Below are positions 1 through 12,600 of a DNA stretch of 64,000 nt, in pieces (position 1 is the stretch's first letter; each line of letters starts with the position of its first letter). The notes under the pieces were generated by a model. The model saw nothing but the letters and a program-made list of their open reading frames with translations, did no database searches and was not told the origin of the DNA. The DNA is from Rhizophagus irregularis (taxonomy: Eukaryota > Glomeromycota > Glomeromycetes > Glomerales > Glomeraceae): the NCBI RefSeq assembly GCF_026210795.1, contig NC_089453.1, positions 1,676,501-1,740,500 of the forward strand, read 5' to 3'. Made by a program: the position numbers and the translations under genes.

Positions 1-125
1 CCGTTTTTGTCAAGCCCACTGAAATCCTGGTAATGTTGTTGGCCCAAAGTGTAATAATTTTAATTACCAAAAAGAGTACTATATGGAATACCCGGATATA
101 AAATATCGCGACGCTTCACGCATAA
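1..125. other. Left edge, no gene seen
   Basis: Short AT-rich stretch before the GTCCGGA repeat. I see no open frame, RNA gene or clear repeat in it. Confidence 0.5.
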
Positions 126-780
126 CTACGAAAAAAATGCGTCCGGAAAATATTCTGAAATTGTCCGGAATATAATTTTACAAAATAAGTGTCCTGAAAA
201 CATACGAAAACGCGCAAGATTTGGAACATTTTCCGGACATTGATTTTTGTCCGAAATTTGTCCGGATTTGGAATTTGTCCGGAAAAAAATTTTCTCTGAA
301 ATGATCGGCAAGTCATATCAGTAGTATATCAGTGATATTCTTTTATACAAATACTTAACTGATAACTGTTTATAGCAGTTTAAATTAACATCATAGATAG
401 TATTTTGCTTGCTCTTTAAGTTTACATAGTATACACACAAAGGTTTTAAATACCAGTTTTTTGCTTTTTACATTTTTTGATTTTTTATTGTTCAGAATTT
501 GTCTGGAATTTTTTCTCGTCTAACTACCAGAATTTGTCCAGGTTTTTTTGTCCAGAGATTGTCCAAAATGTGTCCAGGATTTTTTGTGTCCAGAATTTGT
601 CCAGTTTTGTCTATCCGAAATTTGTCCTGAATTTTTCATGTCTGGACAAATTCCGGACTTCAAAAAATTCCGGACACCATATTTTTTCATAATTTCGGAC
701 ATTTTCCAGACATTTTATAGGTATACTGGACAATTTCCGAACAGTTTTGGTGACAAATTCCGGACATTCTTTTTTCGTAG
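126..780. repeat. GTCCGGA-word repeat with inverted ends
   Basis: The block is built largely from variants of GAATTTGTCCGGA in both orientations, dense at about 130-300 and 485-780 with a plain AT-rich middle. The outer ends look like an inverted pair: CTACGAAAAAAATG at 126 against CATTCTTTTTTCGTAG ending at 780, each running into a GTCCGG word. The open frames that cross it (rich in FRT, SGH and CPE words) are by-products of the repeat. I could not find a target-site duplication, so transposition is inferred only from the inverted ends. It could also be a diverged minisatellite. Confidence 0.6.
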
Positions 781-1100
781 GGCAAAGGTATGATGGCACA
801 ATATTCACGTTTATACATGATCCCAGATTGTAAAAATCCTGCTGTGAAAAACACTCTATGATGAGCGAAAGCAAAAGTGTGTTTAGCAAAACAACTTTGA
901 GTTAAAAATATTTTAGATGAAAACATTATTCTATACGAGATGGAGTGTGTTCAAAAAAGCATCCTGATTTTATCATTGATGTATACACACACGTAAAGTT
1001 GACTTAGAAATGGATGAGTTTCAATTAGGTAAAAAGAATGTGAGACATTGCGCAAGCTCCTAGCATCCTTACTCTCTTTATTTGCTATAACTGAAGCTTG
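781..1100. other. Intergenic, nothing recognised
   Basis: AT-rich sequence between the GTCCGGA repeat and a decayed coding fragment. I see no gene, RNA or clear repeat. Confidence 0.4.
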
Positions 1101-1106
1101 ATAGTT

Positions 1107-1350
1107 ACAGAATGTTTAACAGAATTAAAAGATAATAATGATAAAGAAAGAAAACAAGAATTGTTAATGTACTTAGCCATTTATTGTTCTAATAGCAAAG
1201 GTTGCACAGGCATCGTAGCAATGATAATTATGTTGATTATAACTAGGAAATGGAAACCATTGTAGATCTGGTGCGAAAAAGATAAAATTAAAATTTGCGA
1301 TTTCATTGGACGGGACATATGGCCCATGTGTACGATATTAACGTACGCAC
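1107..1350 (+). pseudogene. Decayed coding fragment, family not recognised
   Basis: One frame reads like protein for about 80 codons with a single TAG near 1264. It includes ELLMYLAIYCSNSKGCTG, then RKWKPL, the stop, and IWCEKDKIKICDFIGRDIW. Residue composition (W, C and acidic/basic mix) is unlike the Ile/Lys/Asn/Tyr-rich frames expected by chance in this AT-rich DNA. There is no start codon or splice context to make a gene. I do not recognise the family; it may be an exon of a dead gene or transposon. Confidence 0.3.
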
Positions 1351-1634
1351 GGTACGATTTTGAAAACCAGTACGGTACTGAATATCTATATAATCTATAT
1401 AGACTATATAGTCCTTACAATGATACTTATGGTAAATCTTAAGGTATTTTAAATGTTTAGTTTTGAAGGACTACAATGTATTTTGAGTGATTACTGTAGG
1501 AAAAAATATAAATGTATACTTTACTATGCTTTTTTTTAATATAAATTTTATTGGAATCTTCGCAAATTCATTTAAGAAAACCGAATATTTGCAATTTAAT
1601 AATTATATGTTTTTTATATAAAATAGAATTTTTC

Positions 1635-1745
1635 TATCACCGGGGTGGTGACTGAAATTATGATGATCGACCAGCATTAAAAAATATAGTGCCGGTAAAA
1701 ATTAATAATTCCGGCCAACGGTGATGATCACCCACGGTGATTTGA
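1635..1745. repeat. Weak inverted repeat
   Basis: ATCACCGGGGTGGTGA near 1635 pairs imperfectly with the ATCACCCACGGTGAT stretch ending near 1742, with two GCCGG words between them. The arms are only about 15 nt and mismatched. It may be a worn foldback element or chance. Confidence 0.3.
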
Positions 1746-1984
1746 AGTAAAAATTAAAAAAAAACATTTTTGATTATTTGTTCTTATTAACATTCAATTA
1801 TTATGAATTCTTAAAAGGAAATATTTAACTTTAGGGCTTTAAAAATTGTTATTAAAATAGAAAATAATTACTTATTGCAGAAAATAATTATAACATTTGT
1901 AAATATAAATTATTTTTAAAACTATCAAAATAATTAATCAACTTAAAATTATAGTTGATTTTTTCTTTAATAAAGAAATAAGAG

Positions 1985-2044
1985 CTGTTACACATGCAGT
2001 AACACTTCGATCACCATAAGATTTAATAAATAAGGTTAATTTTT
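1985..2044 (+). promoter_or_regulatory. Conserved upstream blocks of BTB-TLDc gene 1
   Basis: Two words here recur upstream of the other copies: block A, CTGTTACACATGCAGT (1985-2000), and block B, TAAGGTTAAT (2031-2040). Block B lies about 70 nt before the ATG. The same word is 72-73 nt before the ATG of genes 2 and 3 and 78 nt before gene 5. The order A-B-ATG is kept in genes 1, 3, 4 and 5. They are either bound promoter or leader elements or simply recent duplication; the short conserved core argues for some constraint. Confidence 0.55.
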
Positions 2045-2100
2045 GGGTCTCAATGTTTGACAAGCCTTTCTCCCTAAAATAAACGTAGTACATTCTTAAC

Positions 2101-3584
2101 ATGCCATCAAAATTTTTGGAAGAGTTATCTAATGATTATGAAAAACTTTTCGAAACTGAAATAGGATATGATGTTATTATTTATGCAGGAGAAGAACCGA
2201 ATATTCAAGAAATCCATGCTCATTCAAATATTTTGTGTATTAGGTCAAAATATTTTCGTACAGCATTTTCTAATGAATGGGCTGAAAAACAAGATGGAAA
2301 ATTTATTTTAAAAAAACCAAATATTTCTCCTCATTTATTTGACATCATTCTTAGGTATTAAATATTTACATAGTATTAATTTTTTTTTTTTTGTTCAAAA
2401 TTACTAGAAATTTTTTTTTAATTATTCTATTGTTTAGGTTTATTTACAGTGGAAATATTGAATTGAAAAATTTACAAGGACCAGACGTATTGAAATTATT
2501 AATAGTTGTAGACGAACTTAATATTCAACAATTAATTTCTCATATTCAAGAATATTTAATTGAACATCAAACTGAATTTTTACATCAAAATCCAACCGGT
2601 ATTCTTGAAATGGTCTACCAGCATGAAACATTTACGGATTTATGGGATTTTTGCCTTGAAAATATTTGTGAAGATCCTAAAATTTTATTTAATTCTGATA
2701 AATTTGTTAACTTAAAAGCTCCTTTATTGGAATTATTGCTAAAAAGAGATGATTTAAATTTGGATGAAATTGAAATTTGGGAAAGTTTATTGAAATGGTG
2801 TTTTGCTCAACAGAATATAAATAATGATCCAACAAAATGGGACAAAGATGACATTACAAAAATTGAGAGATCATTACATGTATTTATTCCGCTTATTAGA
2901 TTTTATGATATTGAACCTACAGATTTCTTTTATAAAGTTTATAATTATAAGGATGTTCTACCACAAGATTTGATTCATGATCTTTTAGAATTTCATATTG
3001 TTCCTGATGTAAAGCCTAAAACTAATGTGCCATTACCAAGAAAATCAAATTTGAAACCTAAGCTTGATTCAACCATAATTCAATCAAACCACATTCCTCT
3101 TTTTGCTTCATGGATTGATAAGAAAGATTCTTCATATTACAATAACAAGAATATTCCCTATAATTTCAAATTATTGTATCATTCAGGTCGGGATAGATTT
3201 GATGCTGCATCATTTTATAGAAATTGTGATAATAAAGGAGCGACTATTTGGGTAGCAAAAATTCAAGGTTCAACACAATTAATTGGAGGATATAATCCAC
3301 TTGATTGGAATGGGAATTATGGTTGGAAAAATACTAGAGATAGTTTTCTTTTTAATTTTACAGATGGAAAAAATATATCTGGTGCAAAATTTGGCTATGT
3401 TAAAGAACCAAGTAAAGCTATTTTTTGTGGTGAAGACCAAGTTATGCAAATGGGGTTTTTTTACTGTAATGGCAATAATAAATGGGTAAATAATGATGTT
3501 AATTCTAATTACTATCCTGATATAAGTATTCCAAGATCTTTTACAGTGGAGAGTTATGAAGTATTTCAAGTGACTAAAAAATAA
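2101..3584 (+). CDS. BTB-BACK-TLDc protein, copy 1
   Basis: Predicted 466-residue protein from two exons, 2101-2354 and 2438-3584, joined in phase 2 at an Arg codon (..DIILR/FIYSGNIEL..). The N-terminal BTB/POZ fold (about residues 10-125, with IHAHSNILCIRSKYFRTAF) normally dimerises and binds Cullin-3. A BACK-like helical region follows (about 130-235, WESLLKWCFAQ). The C-terminal TLDc domain (about 297-466) carries LFASWID, LLYHSGRDRFDA, GATIWVAKIQG, GGYNPLDW and YEVFQVTKK. Such proteins are strongly expanded in Glomeromycotina and are presumed Cullin-3 substrate adaptors or oxidation-stress related, but no substrate is known. Compared with copies 2-5, some TLDc residues differ (SGRDRFDA, FGYVKEPSKAIF), with no break. 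No signal peptide or membrane segment is seen. Confidence 0.9.
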
Positions 3585-4137
3585 GAAAAAAAATTCATAT
3601 ATTATAAGTCAATTAGATAAGTAAATTAATAATTATATTATATTTAGTATTTACTATGTATGAACTATTTCTTTGTTATTTGATAAAACATTATCAGCAG
3701 TACAATTTTCTTAAAATTGTTAGCAACTATGAGTTGAATTATTACTTTTTTCACATATATAAAAAAATAAATAAACTCTCTGAAAATTCTTTAATATGCA
3801 GTTAATACACTTTCACTTTATTGCAAACATATCACATGTGATCTATGATCAGGAAGGATTGTAAGAATAAACGTTTACTACTTTTTACATATGGTTGCTA
3901 ATGAGCTCCTGTCCATTTCACTACTTGAACACATTAAATTTATCAGCGACCAAGTATCAATTTACTTGTAATTATTATAAACTTAATTCTTTAAATTTGT
4001 TTTATTTAAAGGTAAAAAATCATAAAGAAAAATTTCAAGCTTAACATTAGTTTTTTTCATTGGTAAAACTCAATCTTTTCATATCAAACATCAAAATACT
4101 GCTTCAATAGATAATATCTGGAGTGACTTACAGAGTC
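3585..4137. other. 3' flank of BTB copy 1, duplicated near 61230
   Basis: No gene is seen. The part from about 3880 to 4130 matches, with gaps, the DNA at about 61230-61690 downstream of copy 5. Shared words include CTACTTTTTACATATG, ACTTCAACACATTAAA (with a small change here), TTTAAAGGTAAAAAA and TCATACCAAATATCAAAATA (one base different here). The flank therefore travelled with the gene when it was duplicated. Confidence 0.6.
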
Positions 4138-7053
4138 TAGTGTTCCGATCCTATTCTTAAAGAGTCATCCGGATTCAATCCAGTTCCTGACAGCCCATCC
4201 GAATTATAATCTAGATCAACGGATTCGGATTTATCCGGATTTATCCTAATCTGAATTTTGATGGTTGATCCGTATAAATATAAATTTCCAACTATTTGAT
4301 TTATGTTTTAACAAATAAAATAATAACAAAATTATTATATTTATATAATTAAAGAAAATTTTTATTAGATTTAATGAAAAATATAAATGAAATTTAATGA
4401 AAAAATTAATCTAATAAAATTTCCTCTGTTTTATCAAATTCTTTTGCAAAAACTTTCATGAACGAATTTTTCTTTTCAAAAATAACATCTAACCTGCCAA
4501 ATTTGTATCTAAACATGTTCTTTTCACTGAAATTACTACTAGCATGTGAAAACAACATTTTACTTGATACTGACATCGCTGGTATTTCAAGATATTTGCA
4601 TGCAATTTGGGATAATTCTGAAAAAAATTTTGCACGAATTCGTCACAAATCTAGTGGATTTTCTGCTTCCAATGCGACTGGCATTACCAAATAATTACTT
4701 ATTTCATCAATGGTTGTGGGTAATTTGTCTTTTCTACTTTTAGTTTGATGGCGTTGACTATCCTTTTTGCGAGCGCAATGATGATTCTGCATCCGAAATA
4801 AGCATGGCTCTACTGCGGGTGAGTGTGATGTTGAATTATTAGTTGAATTTATCATAAAGTTTTTGAATTATCCTTTCTTTTTCATCATCTGATACAAAAT
4901 CCATTTCTTTATAGCGAGGATCCAATATATAAAGAGGCCATTAATCCTGCATCATGAGTAATAAATCAAAGCATCATATATATATATTTTTACCTTTTCT
5001 ACCATTTCTTCGGTATTTAACGCTTTAATGGAAATCTTTGTTTCAGTAACTAATATTACTTGTAATTTCTTCGTTGTCATTATCTACATCTACATTATCT
5101 CCTTCAAATAGTATTTTCATTAAGATAATCAATATCACTAACATCTGAATTATCTAAAATTCTAAATCAAAAATAAGTTCATTAATATTAGGCATCATTT
5201 TACTGAAGGTTACACAAGTTCCTCCTGAAAATTCCCGGGTTGCCTCCTCAAAGGGGAGTAAATGATCAACCAATTCATCTAACAAATCCCATTCTTCCTC
5301 AGATAATGAGATTTTTCTTAATTTACTTCCATCATTTTTTGTCCTCTCTATTTGTACTTGTATACAAGTCAGTTTGAAGTTGAATGATTGCATCTTTTAA
5401 GATAAAAAAGATGGTCCCATACATAATATGAAGAATTACAATGCGTTGGTACATCTTGTATACAACGCATTACATCATTATATGCTGGACTTCTTCCAAT
5501 CCTTCAATTTGTTTCTGTGTTAAAAAAAAATTGATTATTCTCTTTGCACATGCTGTTAAAAATTTCAACAGGTGCTAACCCTTTCCCAATTGCTAACTGA
5601 ATCGTATGTGTAGTACAGGGAATTCACCGAATAGCTTCACATTGACTTTTTTGAGTAAAATCGGAAATGCTGCCTTCATATTTCAGTAACAATTGCTGTT
5701 ACACATTCATTAAGATCCCAATTTGAAATACAATCATAAAGTAATTCAGTAACAACATTTGCAGTATGGAAGAAGGAGCATATTGTATTTCTAACATTAC
5801 ATCTTTTACTTTAAAATTTGGTGTAATCCATGTAGCAGTGATGCCAATATATCCTTGTTTAGCTCTATTGGACCAAAGATCGGTAGTGAGACACACCATT
5901 GCTGCAGTTTTACTTAAAATATTTTTTAAATTTTGTTTATTGTGTTTATATAACTTTTAATTATCATTGTTTTAATTTTTTGCTTACCAGGTACTACAAA
6001 TGAAGGATCAAAATGTGATATTTTTTCTTTATAAGCTGGATTTGTAACAGTGGAAATAGGTTGGTTGGTAAGCAGCATCCATAAGAATAGATTCTTCACG
6101 TTGCTTTTGATTATGCTTAGGATGAGGTTGATAAGATCGAGCAAAATCAGTAATTTTTGTATTTCTTAACTAAAAAAAAAATCAATTAGTATTAAATTTT
6201 TACATCATAAACTTTAAACATTTGGATATTTTTTGGCATAAGAATTACCCTTTTAGGATTATTCACATTTTCATCCTCATCAATAATTTGGTGAACATCT
6301 CGTAAGTGTGCAATAAGATTTTGATTGAGCTTTCAGTGTTTCAATACATTTTTTTTACCACATCGGTTACCATCTGTCCATCTTTATCTAAAATAGTACA
6401 AATACGAGTTTCTTCCCTCTCTATATTATATCCTTTTTCAAAATATTGTTTTGTAAATGATGGTTTTTGTCTTTATTTACACCTTGCCTTTTTTGACTTC
6501 CGCTTTCAGAACTTCTGAGACTAATAAAAGAACCTGTTTCCATTTCTTTTCTTAAATAAAATTAAAAATTTATAATTAGAAATTGAAAAATATTAACGTT
6601 AATTATTGAAATTCGGCATTACCTTTTCCTTTTTCTGCTAAAGGATTTTGTGTAATATCTTCATCCTTAATAATAATTTCGTCTGCCATTATTGATAATT
6701 CGAAAATTTTACTAGGTATTTTTTTATAATGAATTATTTTGTAAAAAATTTTTGTCTTCAAAGAAAAAAATTTTTTTACTATTTCATTATATGTTTCAAT
6801 CGTTTCGTAAAAATTGAATAAAAAGTGGGTTTAAGGGATTATCAGCCATGACTTATGACTTATTACATATGGTTCATAAGAAAATTTTGAAATGGTGGAA
6901 AACTGAAAATTGAAGAAAAAAAAATATATATATAATCCGGATAGGATTACCATCCGGAATTCCAGATTCACTAACGGATCCATCCGCCTAAAAATGTAGG
7001 ATGCGGATATTCAAATTCAATCCGGATTGGCCGGATTATGGATCAGAACACTA
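4138..7053. mobile_element. hAT transposon, full-length but dead
   Basis: Terminal inverted repeats are TAGTGTTCCGATCC at 4138 and GGATCAGAACACTA ending at 7053, one mismatch. Both ends carry several ATCCGGAT words in the first and last 130 bp, like hAT subterminal transposase sites. Imperfect 8-bp flanks (CTTACAGA / GTTACAGT) fit a worn target-site duplication. The interior holds a broken transposase on the minus strand. The paralogous flank near 61650-61690 lacks the element, so it arrived after that duplication. Confidence 0.85.
4406..6689 (-). pseudogene. hAT-family transposase remnant
   Basis: Reading on the minus strand from an ATG at 6689 (MADEIIIKDEDITQNP), the frame breaks many times. 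A BED-like N-terminal stretch with a stop lies near 6300-6540. Catalytic-core pieces follow: CLTTDLWSNRAKQGYIG (about 5840-5895) and LSEEEWDLLDELVDHLLPFE (about 5230-5320). The C-terminal dimerisation piece has DEISNYLVMPVALEAENPLD, then a TGA where Trp is usual, and KYLEIPAMSVSS (about 4560-4705). The remnant ends at a TAA at 4406-4408. The motif order matches intact hAT transposases, which cut and paste DNA as oligomers. Several stops and frame changes make it inactive. Confidence 0.85.
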
Positions 7054-9614
7054 AGTTACAGTATGTAAGTTGTCATTTTATCAATCAAATGCTTCTTATA
7101 ACTATGTAACATACAACGTAGTGGTTTGCAAGCTAACCAAAAAATATTATATCAGAGTGAATTACAGTGAGATTCACGAGTTACAGTAATACACTAGCTA
7201 TTTTTGTCATAGATAAGTATAATTGTATTAAAAACAATATAAACTACAAAATTAGTGAAACTATTAAACTATATGAAAAACTAACAGGAATTACATATAA
7301 ATGATCAATTATTTCAGCTAATAGTCGAGTTGAATATCAAATTCGGGTTTATTTTCCAATATTAGAGACTTAAAAAACTATTGTAATGATAAAGTATTCA
7401 TACGGAAACTTTCAGTAAAAATAAAACTTTATATATGTTCCTCATGAAAAGGGTTAATTAATTATTGAAACTTGAAACTTGCATTGTTAATCACCATATT
7501 AACATAAAACTATTTTCTTATTCGAAAGAGCATAATGATGTCACTTCAAAACTTCTATAGTAAATCAAATAAATCTATAATTTCATTGCATTTAAAATAC
7601 ATTGAGTATGAATTTTTCAATGTTGAAGTAAGCTTTTATATTAATATATATACTATATTGGTATTTATATTTTGTGTCCTAAATTTGTTTTCTTTACTCT
7701 CTGTAATTGTTGATATATGTAAAGATCTAATATTAGACTACATTTTTATCATTTTTAATAGTACAAAATAATTTAGCTATGGAAATTTTGATAATAATTA
7801 TTTATAGTAACAGGAAAAAGTAAATTGATCAAATAATCTTTATTTAATACCTATATTTCATTTGTTGATTAATAATGTATGGAGAAATTTCAAAAATACT
7901 GTATTGCCTTATGACTAAATGATGAATAAAATAAAAATAATAATACAAATAGATTTTTAGAAATATTATGATATTCAAAAAACAGTTATTTATGAAATTA
8001 TCATTAATGAAGTATTTACTGGTAAAAAATTCTTTATAAATTATACTGATATACCGTCAAACCTTTAAAAGTTCATTAAGAGAATACTGTGATACAAATC
8101 CTCTTAATTAACCAACAGCCGATAAAAATGTATTAAATATTGATTCAATTTGAAACTAATAAAATTATCTTTAAAGTAAAAATCATAATAATAAAATTTT
8201 TAAGTCTGTATTTGCAGAAAATACAATCTACAAATAATTAAACAATTTATAACAATAGATTTTTATATTTTACATTATTAGATTTATAAATTATTATTAA
8301 CCGTGAATTAATAAATGTATGTCGTATCTAAATCAAATTGAATATTGAATTGATTCTCCACAATTTTCAAATATATTGAAATTACAGTACAATAATGAAT
8401 TAGTGATCCAGTGCGCTAATAAAGATTAATTGTAAATGTATATTTATAAATTTTAATAATAATAATAATTTTTAACAGGCAAATAACACATGACAGAGGA
8501 TTATTTTAACAAACATTATTATATTATTATTATATTACATACTAATAAATATGATATCATTATAAAAATTTCAATCATTTTATACGAATGATCATAATAC
8601 TATTTAAAGCAATTCTACAATTCTAGCATAAATTGCATAAAGTTACTAGTAAATTTCAGTAACCAAATTAAACTAGTTCTTTTTATTTAATACAATTCTT
8701 ACTATTTTAAACACTTTATACTCCAAAATAAATAGGAAAATTACATTAATAGTATTCATGTCAATAGTTAGTTCGGTTTTGCTATGCCTATAGAATTCAA
8801 CAGAATATTTAAACGTATATCTTTGACTATTATGAATATTTTCAATTGTTTATTTATTAATTTTTATTTTTTTATCTTATTTTTTTATTTTATTTTTTAT
8901 TTTATTTTTTTTTTGATGTTTTACATTTCAACATGAAACCCATTGACTTAATATTTACGATGAAAAATTAGATTTATCGAAAAAAAGTTCTTACAAACAA
9001 TTCTTTTAAAAATTAATATTCTAATAATAAAAACCTTTGTTTTAATTAGTAATCACATATTATAGTCACTTAAATACATCGTAAATTCTGGAATAACAAT
9101 AATAAAAATTTAAGTATTTATTGATGTAATATAATTTCTTGTCAAATTACATAATTGGTCTGTTTTAAAATAAAACTGTACTCTATATTACCAATTGTTT
9201 GACAAGAGATATAATAATAACGTCTGAATATTGATTAACTTATATTTTCCTTAAAGTAATACGACTGTAATACGTACGAAGTTTTAAGATAATTTGCCTG
9301 ATTGCAAAGAAGAACGTTAGATTAATTTAAAAGTATTACTAAAAACTAAAAAGTGGTAGTTAGCATCATCAGAATTAAAGCCAATTTAATAATTAGCTTA
9401 ACATCCTTTTTGGCCAAAAAATTTGAGAAGAATGTTAATTTGGAGCAGCCTAAATAAATATAATAATTTTATGATAAATTTGATTTAATCATGCAATCAT
9501 AACATAAAATTAAATCATTTTTAGATATGTGTATTACAATAATAAAATTTAATAATCCATTACTTACTTTGTTGAAACACTATCAGATTCTTCAATACAA
9601 CAGTCCAAAAGTTC
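7054..9614. other. Intergenic, AT-rich, no gene seen
   Basis: About 2.5 kb of very AT-rich DNA. It contains a T-rich low-complexity run at about 8857-8916. The longest open frame (7535-7771, 78 codons) has no ATG context, splice or domain signal and looks like chance. Confidence 0.5.
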
Positions 9615-12600
9615 TTATTGTGACAATTCTATATAAATTAATAGTTAATTATAAATTAAATTTCAAAATAGTGTAAAGTGAATAACCGTTTAAAATTACC
9701 TGTAAATTCTATTGCTTTTGTTATATGTAATTCGCTGTTATATAATGTTTTTAAATGGCCTAATTTACTAGTTGATTCAGAATATTGTTTTAGTATTCCA
9801 TTGTTGTAATTTCTTAATTCTTCAAAAATAATGTCATCAGTTTCAAAATGAATTAATTTTTGAATTATTTCATTTGCTGTTGGTCGATTTAAAGGTGTTT
9901 CATCCCAACATTTATTTAATAAATGAACTAAAGATTTTGGTGTATTTTTACTAATTTTTGGTCTCATCCCATTTTTACAGATATCCATCATAAGCTTTAA
10001 TTTATCATTATTTACATCATGAAAAGGTCTTTCTCCAGTGAATACTTCATTAATAATAATTCCAAACGCATAAATATCTGCTTTTTGGGTATATTGCTGT
10101 CCTCGCAATACTTCTGGGGCAATATAAGGTAAAATTCCATAAACCTTTTTTTCCTTTTCTTTATCATTTACTTGATTGACAAATTTACTTGATCCAAGAT
10201 CAGTTATTTTAACTCTATCAAAGTCTTTAGTTAATATATTTTCGGAATGAATATCTTGATGAATTATATTTTTTGAATGAATTTCTTTAAGTCCTTCAGC
10301 AATATTTTTTAATATTTGGATTTTATATGTTGTAATCAAATATTTGTTATATTTATCTAAAAATTTTCGCAAACTTCCGTGACTTGCATATTCTAATACT
10401 AGTATATAATTTTGTGTATCTGGATCTTTTGATATACCATAAAGTTTAGTGATTTTATGAGAAAATCCTATTTTACAATATGATTGTACCTATAAATAAA
10501 TAAAATATTAAGTATATAACTCTGTATATGTTAATATAAGAAAATAAAATTTACAATTCACGCTTACTTCTTGTAAGAATCCTGAAATATTATAACAAGA
10601 ACTTTTAAGAACTTTTAATGCTACACTTTTATATCCATTACGACGTTTCCATTCTAATTTTATATGATCCCATTCATATATATTATTGTTTAGCCATAAA
10701 GCACTGTATACTTCTGAAAACCCTCCTTGATTAATATATGTAATATCAATAAATAAATTATAAGGTATCCACTCAATAAATTCACTTATTTTATCACTTT
10801 TACAATAATTATCTTTAAGAATAATGTTAATATCATTATTTTTACTTGGAAGATCACTATAATTATGACTAAAGTGTTCTATTTTACAATCATCACACCA
10901 ATTGAAAAATAAAGCTTTTCTAGGTTTACAATCAGAACACAAAAAATGAGAAAAATTTTTCAAATAAGTTACCAAATTATATTTATATTTTTCATCTTTA
11001 GAAATACCAATAATCTGATAATCTTTTGGCTAAGTTTAAAAAATGTTAGAACTAAAATTTTTAAACAAAAAATTTAACTAAATATCAAACTTACTTCATT
11101 TAAAAAGTTCAAAAAGTCTTGTGAATATTCAAATACTAATATATAATTAAGTGATATAGGATTTTTAGATATTCCATGAATTATATAGGATTTAAAAGGT
11201 TCTGGACGTTCTTTCTTCATATTTATTTGCATCTATAATATTTGTCACATTCTCTTTAATTAAAGATCAAATTATTTTAAAGGGTAAAGCTCAAAGTAAA
11301 GGGAAACTTACTTTATTTTTATAATTAAGTAAATCATTTAAATTTTCAAACTCCATTAGTGTCAATACCATCCTATTACGCTCAGCAGTATAATATTTTA
11401 TTGAAGAATCTTCTCTAATAGTAATATATGTGATATCTTCAAGTTCAATATAAGATATCCATTCAATAAGTTCGTTATCGAATTTACTTTCACAACAATT
11501 TTCTTTAAGAAAATTATCAATATCATTATTTCCACTGGGATATTCTCCATAACTTAATTGAAATTTAATCAATTTACATCTTTTACACCAGTCAAAATAA
11601 CCATGACCTTGACATTTTATACATAAGATTTGGTCCAATACTAAAATATAGTTAGGCGATGCTGAGTCTTTAGATATTCCATAAATTTTGAAACCTTCTT
11701 TTTCTACTAATGCCTAATAGTAGTATTTATAATAAAATATTTCTTAAAAATTAGATCATTAAAAATTAAGTTTAAAAAGCATTGCAGCTTACCTTTATAG
11801 TAGTATCAAAGCCACATTTAAATTTTACCGCTATTACTTTTCTAATTTTTCGATTCCAACTAAATTTATCTTTATCCCAATCACAAATACAACCTTTTAA
11901 CCATACTGCATTAAATATTTCACTACGAGTATATTTAATATCTTCAAATTCATTATAAGGTATCCATTCAATAAATTCTTCTGATAATCTACTTTCACAA
12001 TAATTATTTTTAAGAAAATTATCAATATCATTATTTTTACTAGGAAATTCTCCATAATTTAATTGAAAATGATTCAGTTTACAACTCTTACACCAGTCAA
12101 AAAAACTGGACAATATTTGACAATTTATACATAAGTTTTGATTATAGCCTTCATCATCCAATACCAATATATAACTATGTGATGTTGGATCCTTAGATAT
12201 TCCATAAAGTTTTTCTTTTAATACCTAATGTATGGTATTTACAATGAAATATCTCTTTAGTTAAAAATAGAATCATTCAAAGAAGATGAAGTTTTAGAAA
12301 GTATTGTAAGTTGTAACTTACCATAATATTAAAATCATTGATACTACACTTAAAATTCACTAATGTTACTTTTTTAACTTCTCGAATCCAGCTAAGTTTA
12401 TCTTCATCCCAATCATAAATACAACCTTTTGACCATAAAGCATTATAAATTTCTTTATTATCTGCAGTAAGTACAATTTCTCTGAATTCATTGAAAGGTA
12501 TCCATTCAATTAATTCTTTTGGAGATATACTATCATAATAATGATCTTTAAGAATATTGTCAATTTCATCATTTCCACTTGGAAATTCACCATAATTTAA

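Noticed and set aside
116-926. Several overlapping open frames on both strands (FRT-, SGH- and CPE-rich)
   Set aside because: They are translations of the GTCCGGA word repeat; both strands are open because of the repeat, not because of coding.
4458-4743. Plus-strand frames inside the hAT element
   Set aside because: They are antisense to the hAT dimerisation domain, which is the conserved reading on the minus strand.
7535-7771. 78-codon hydrophobic frame
   Set aside because: AT-rich, Ile/Phe/Asn-dominated, no domain or splice context; expected by chance in this DNA.
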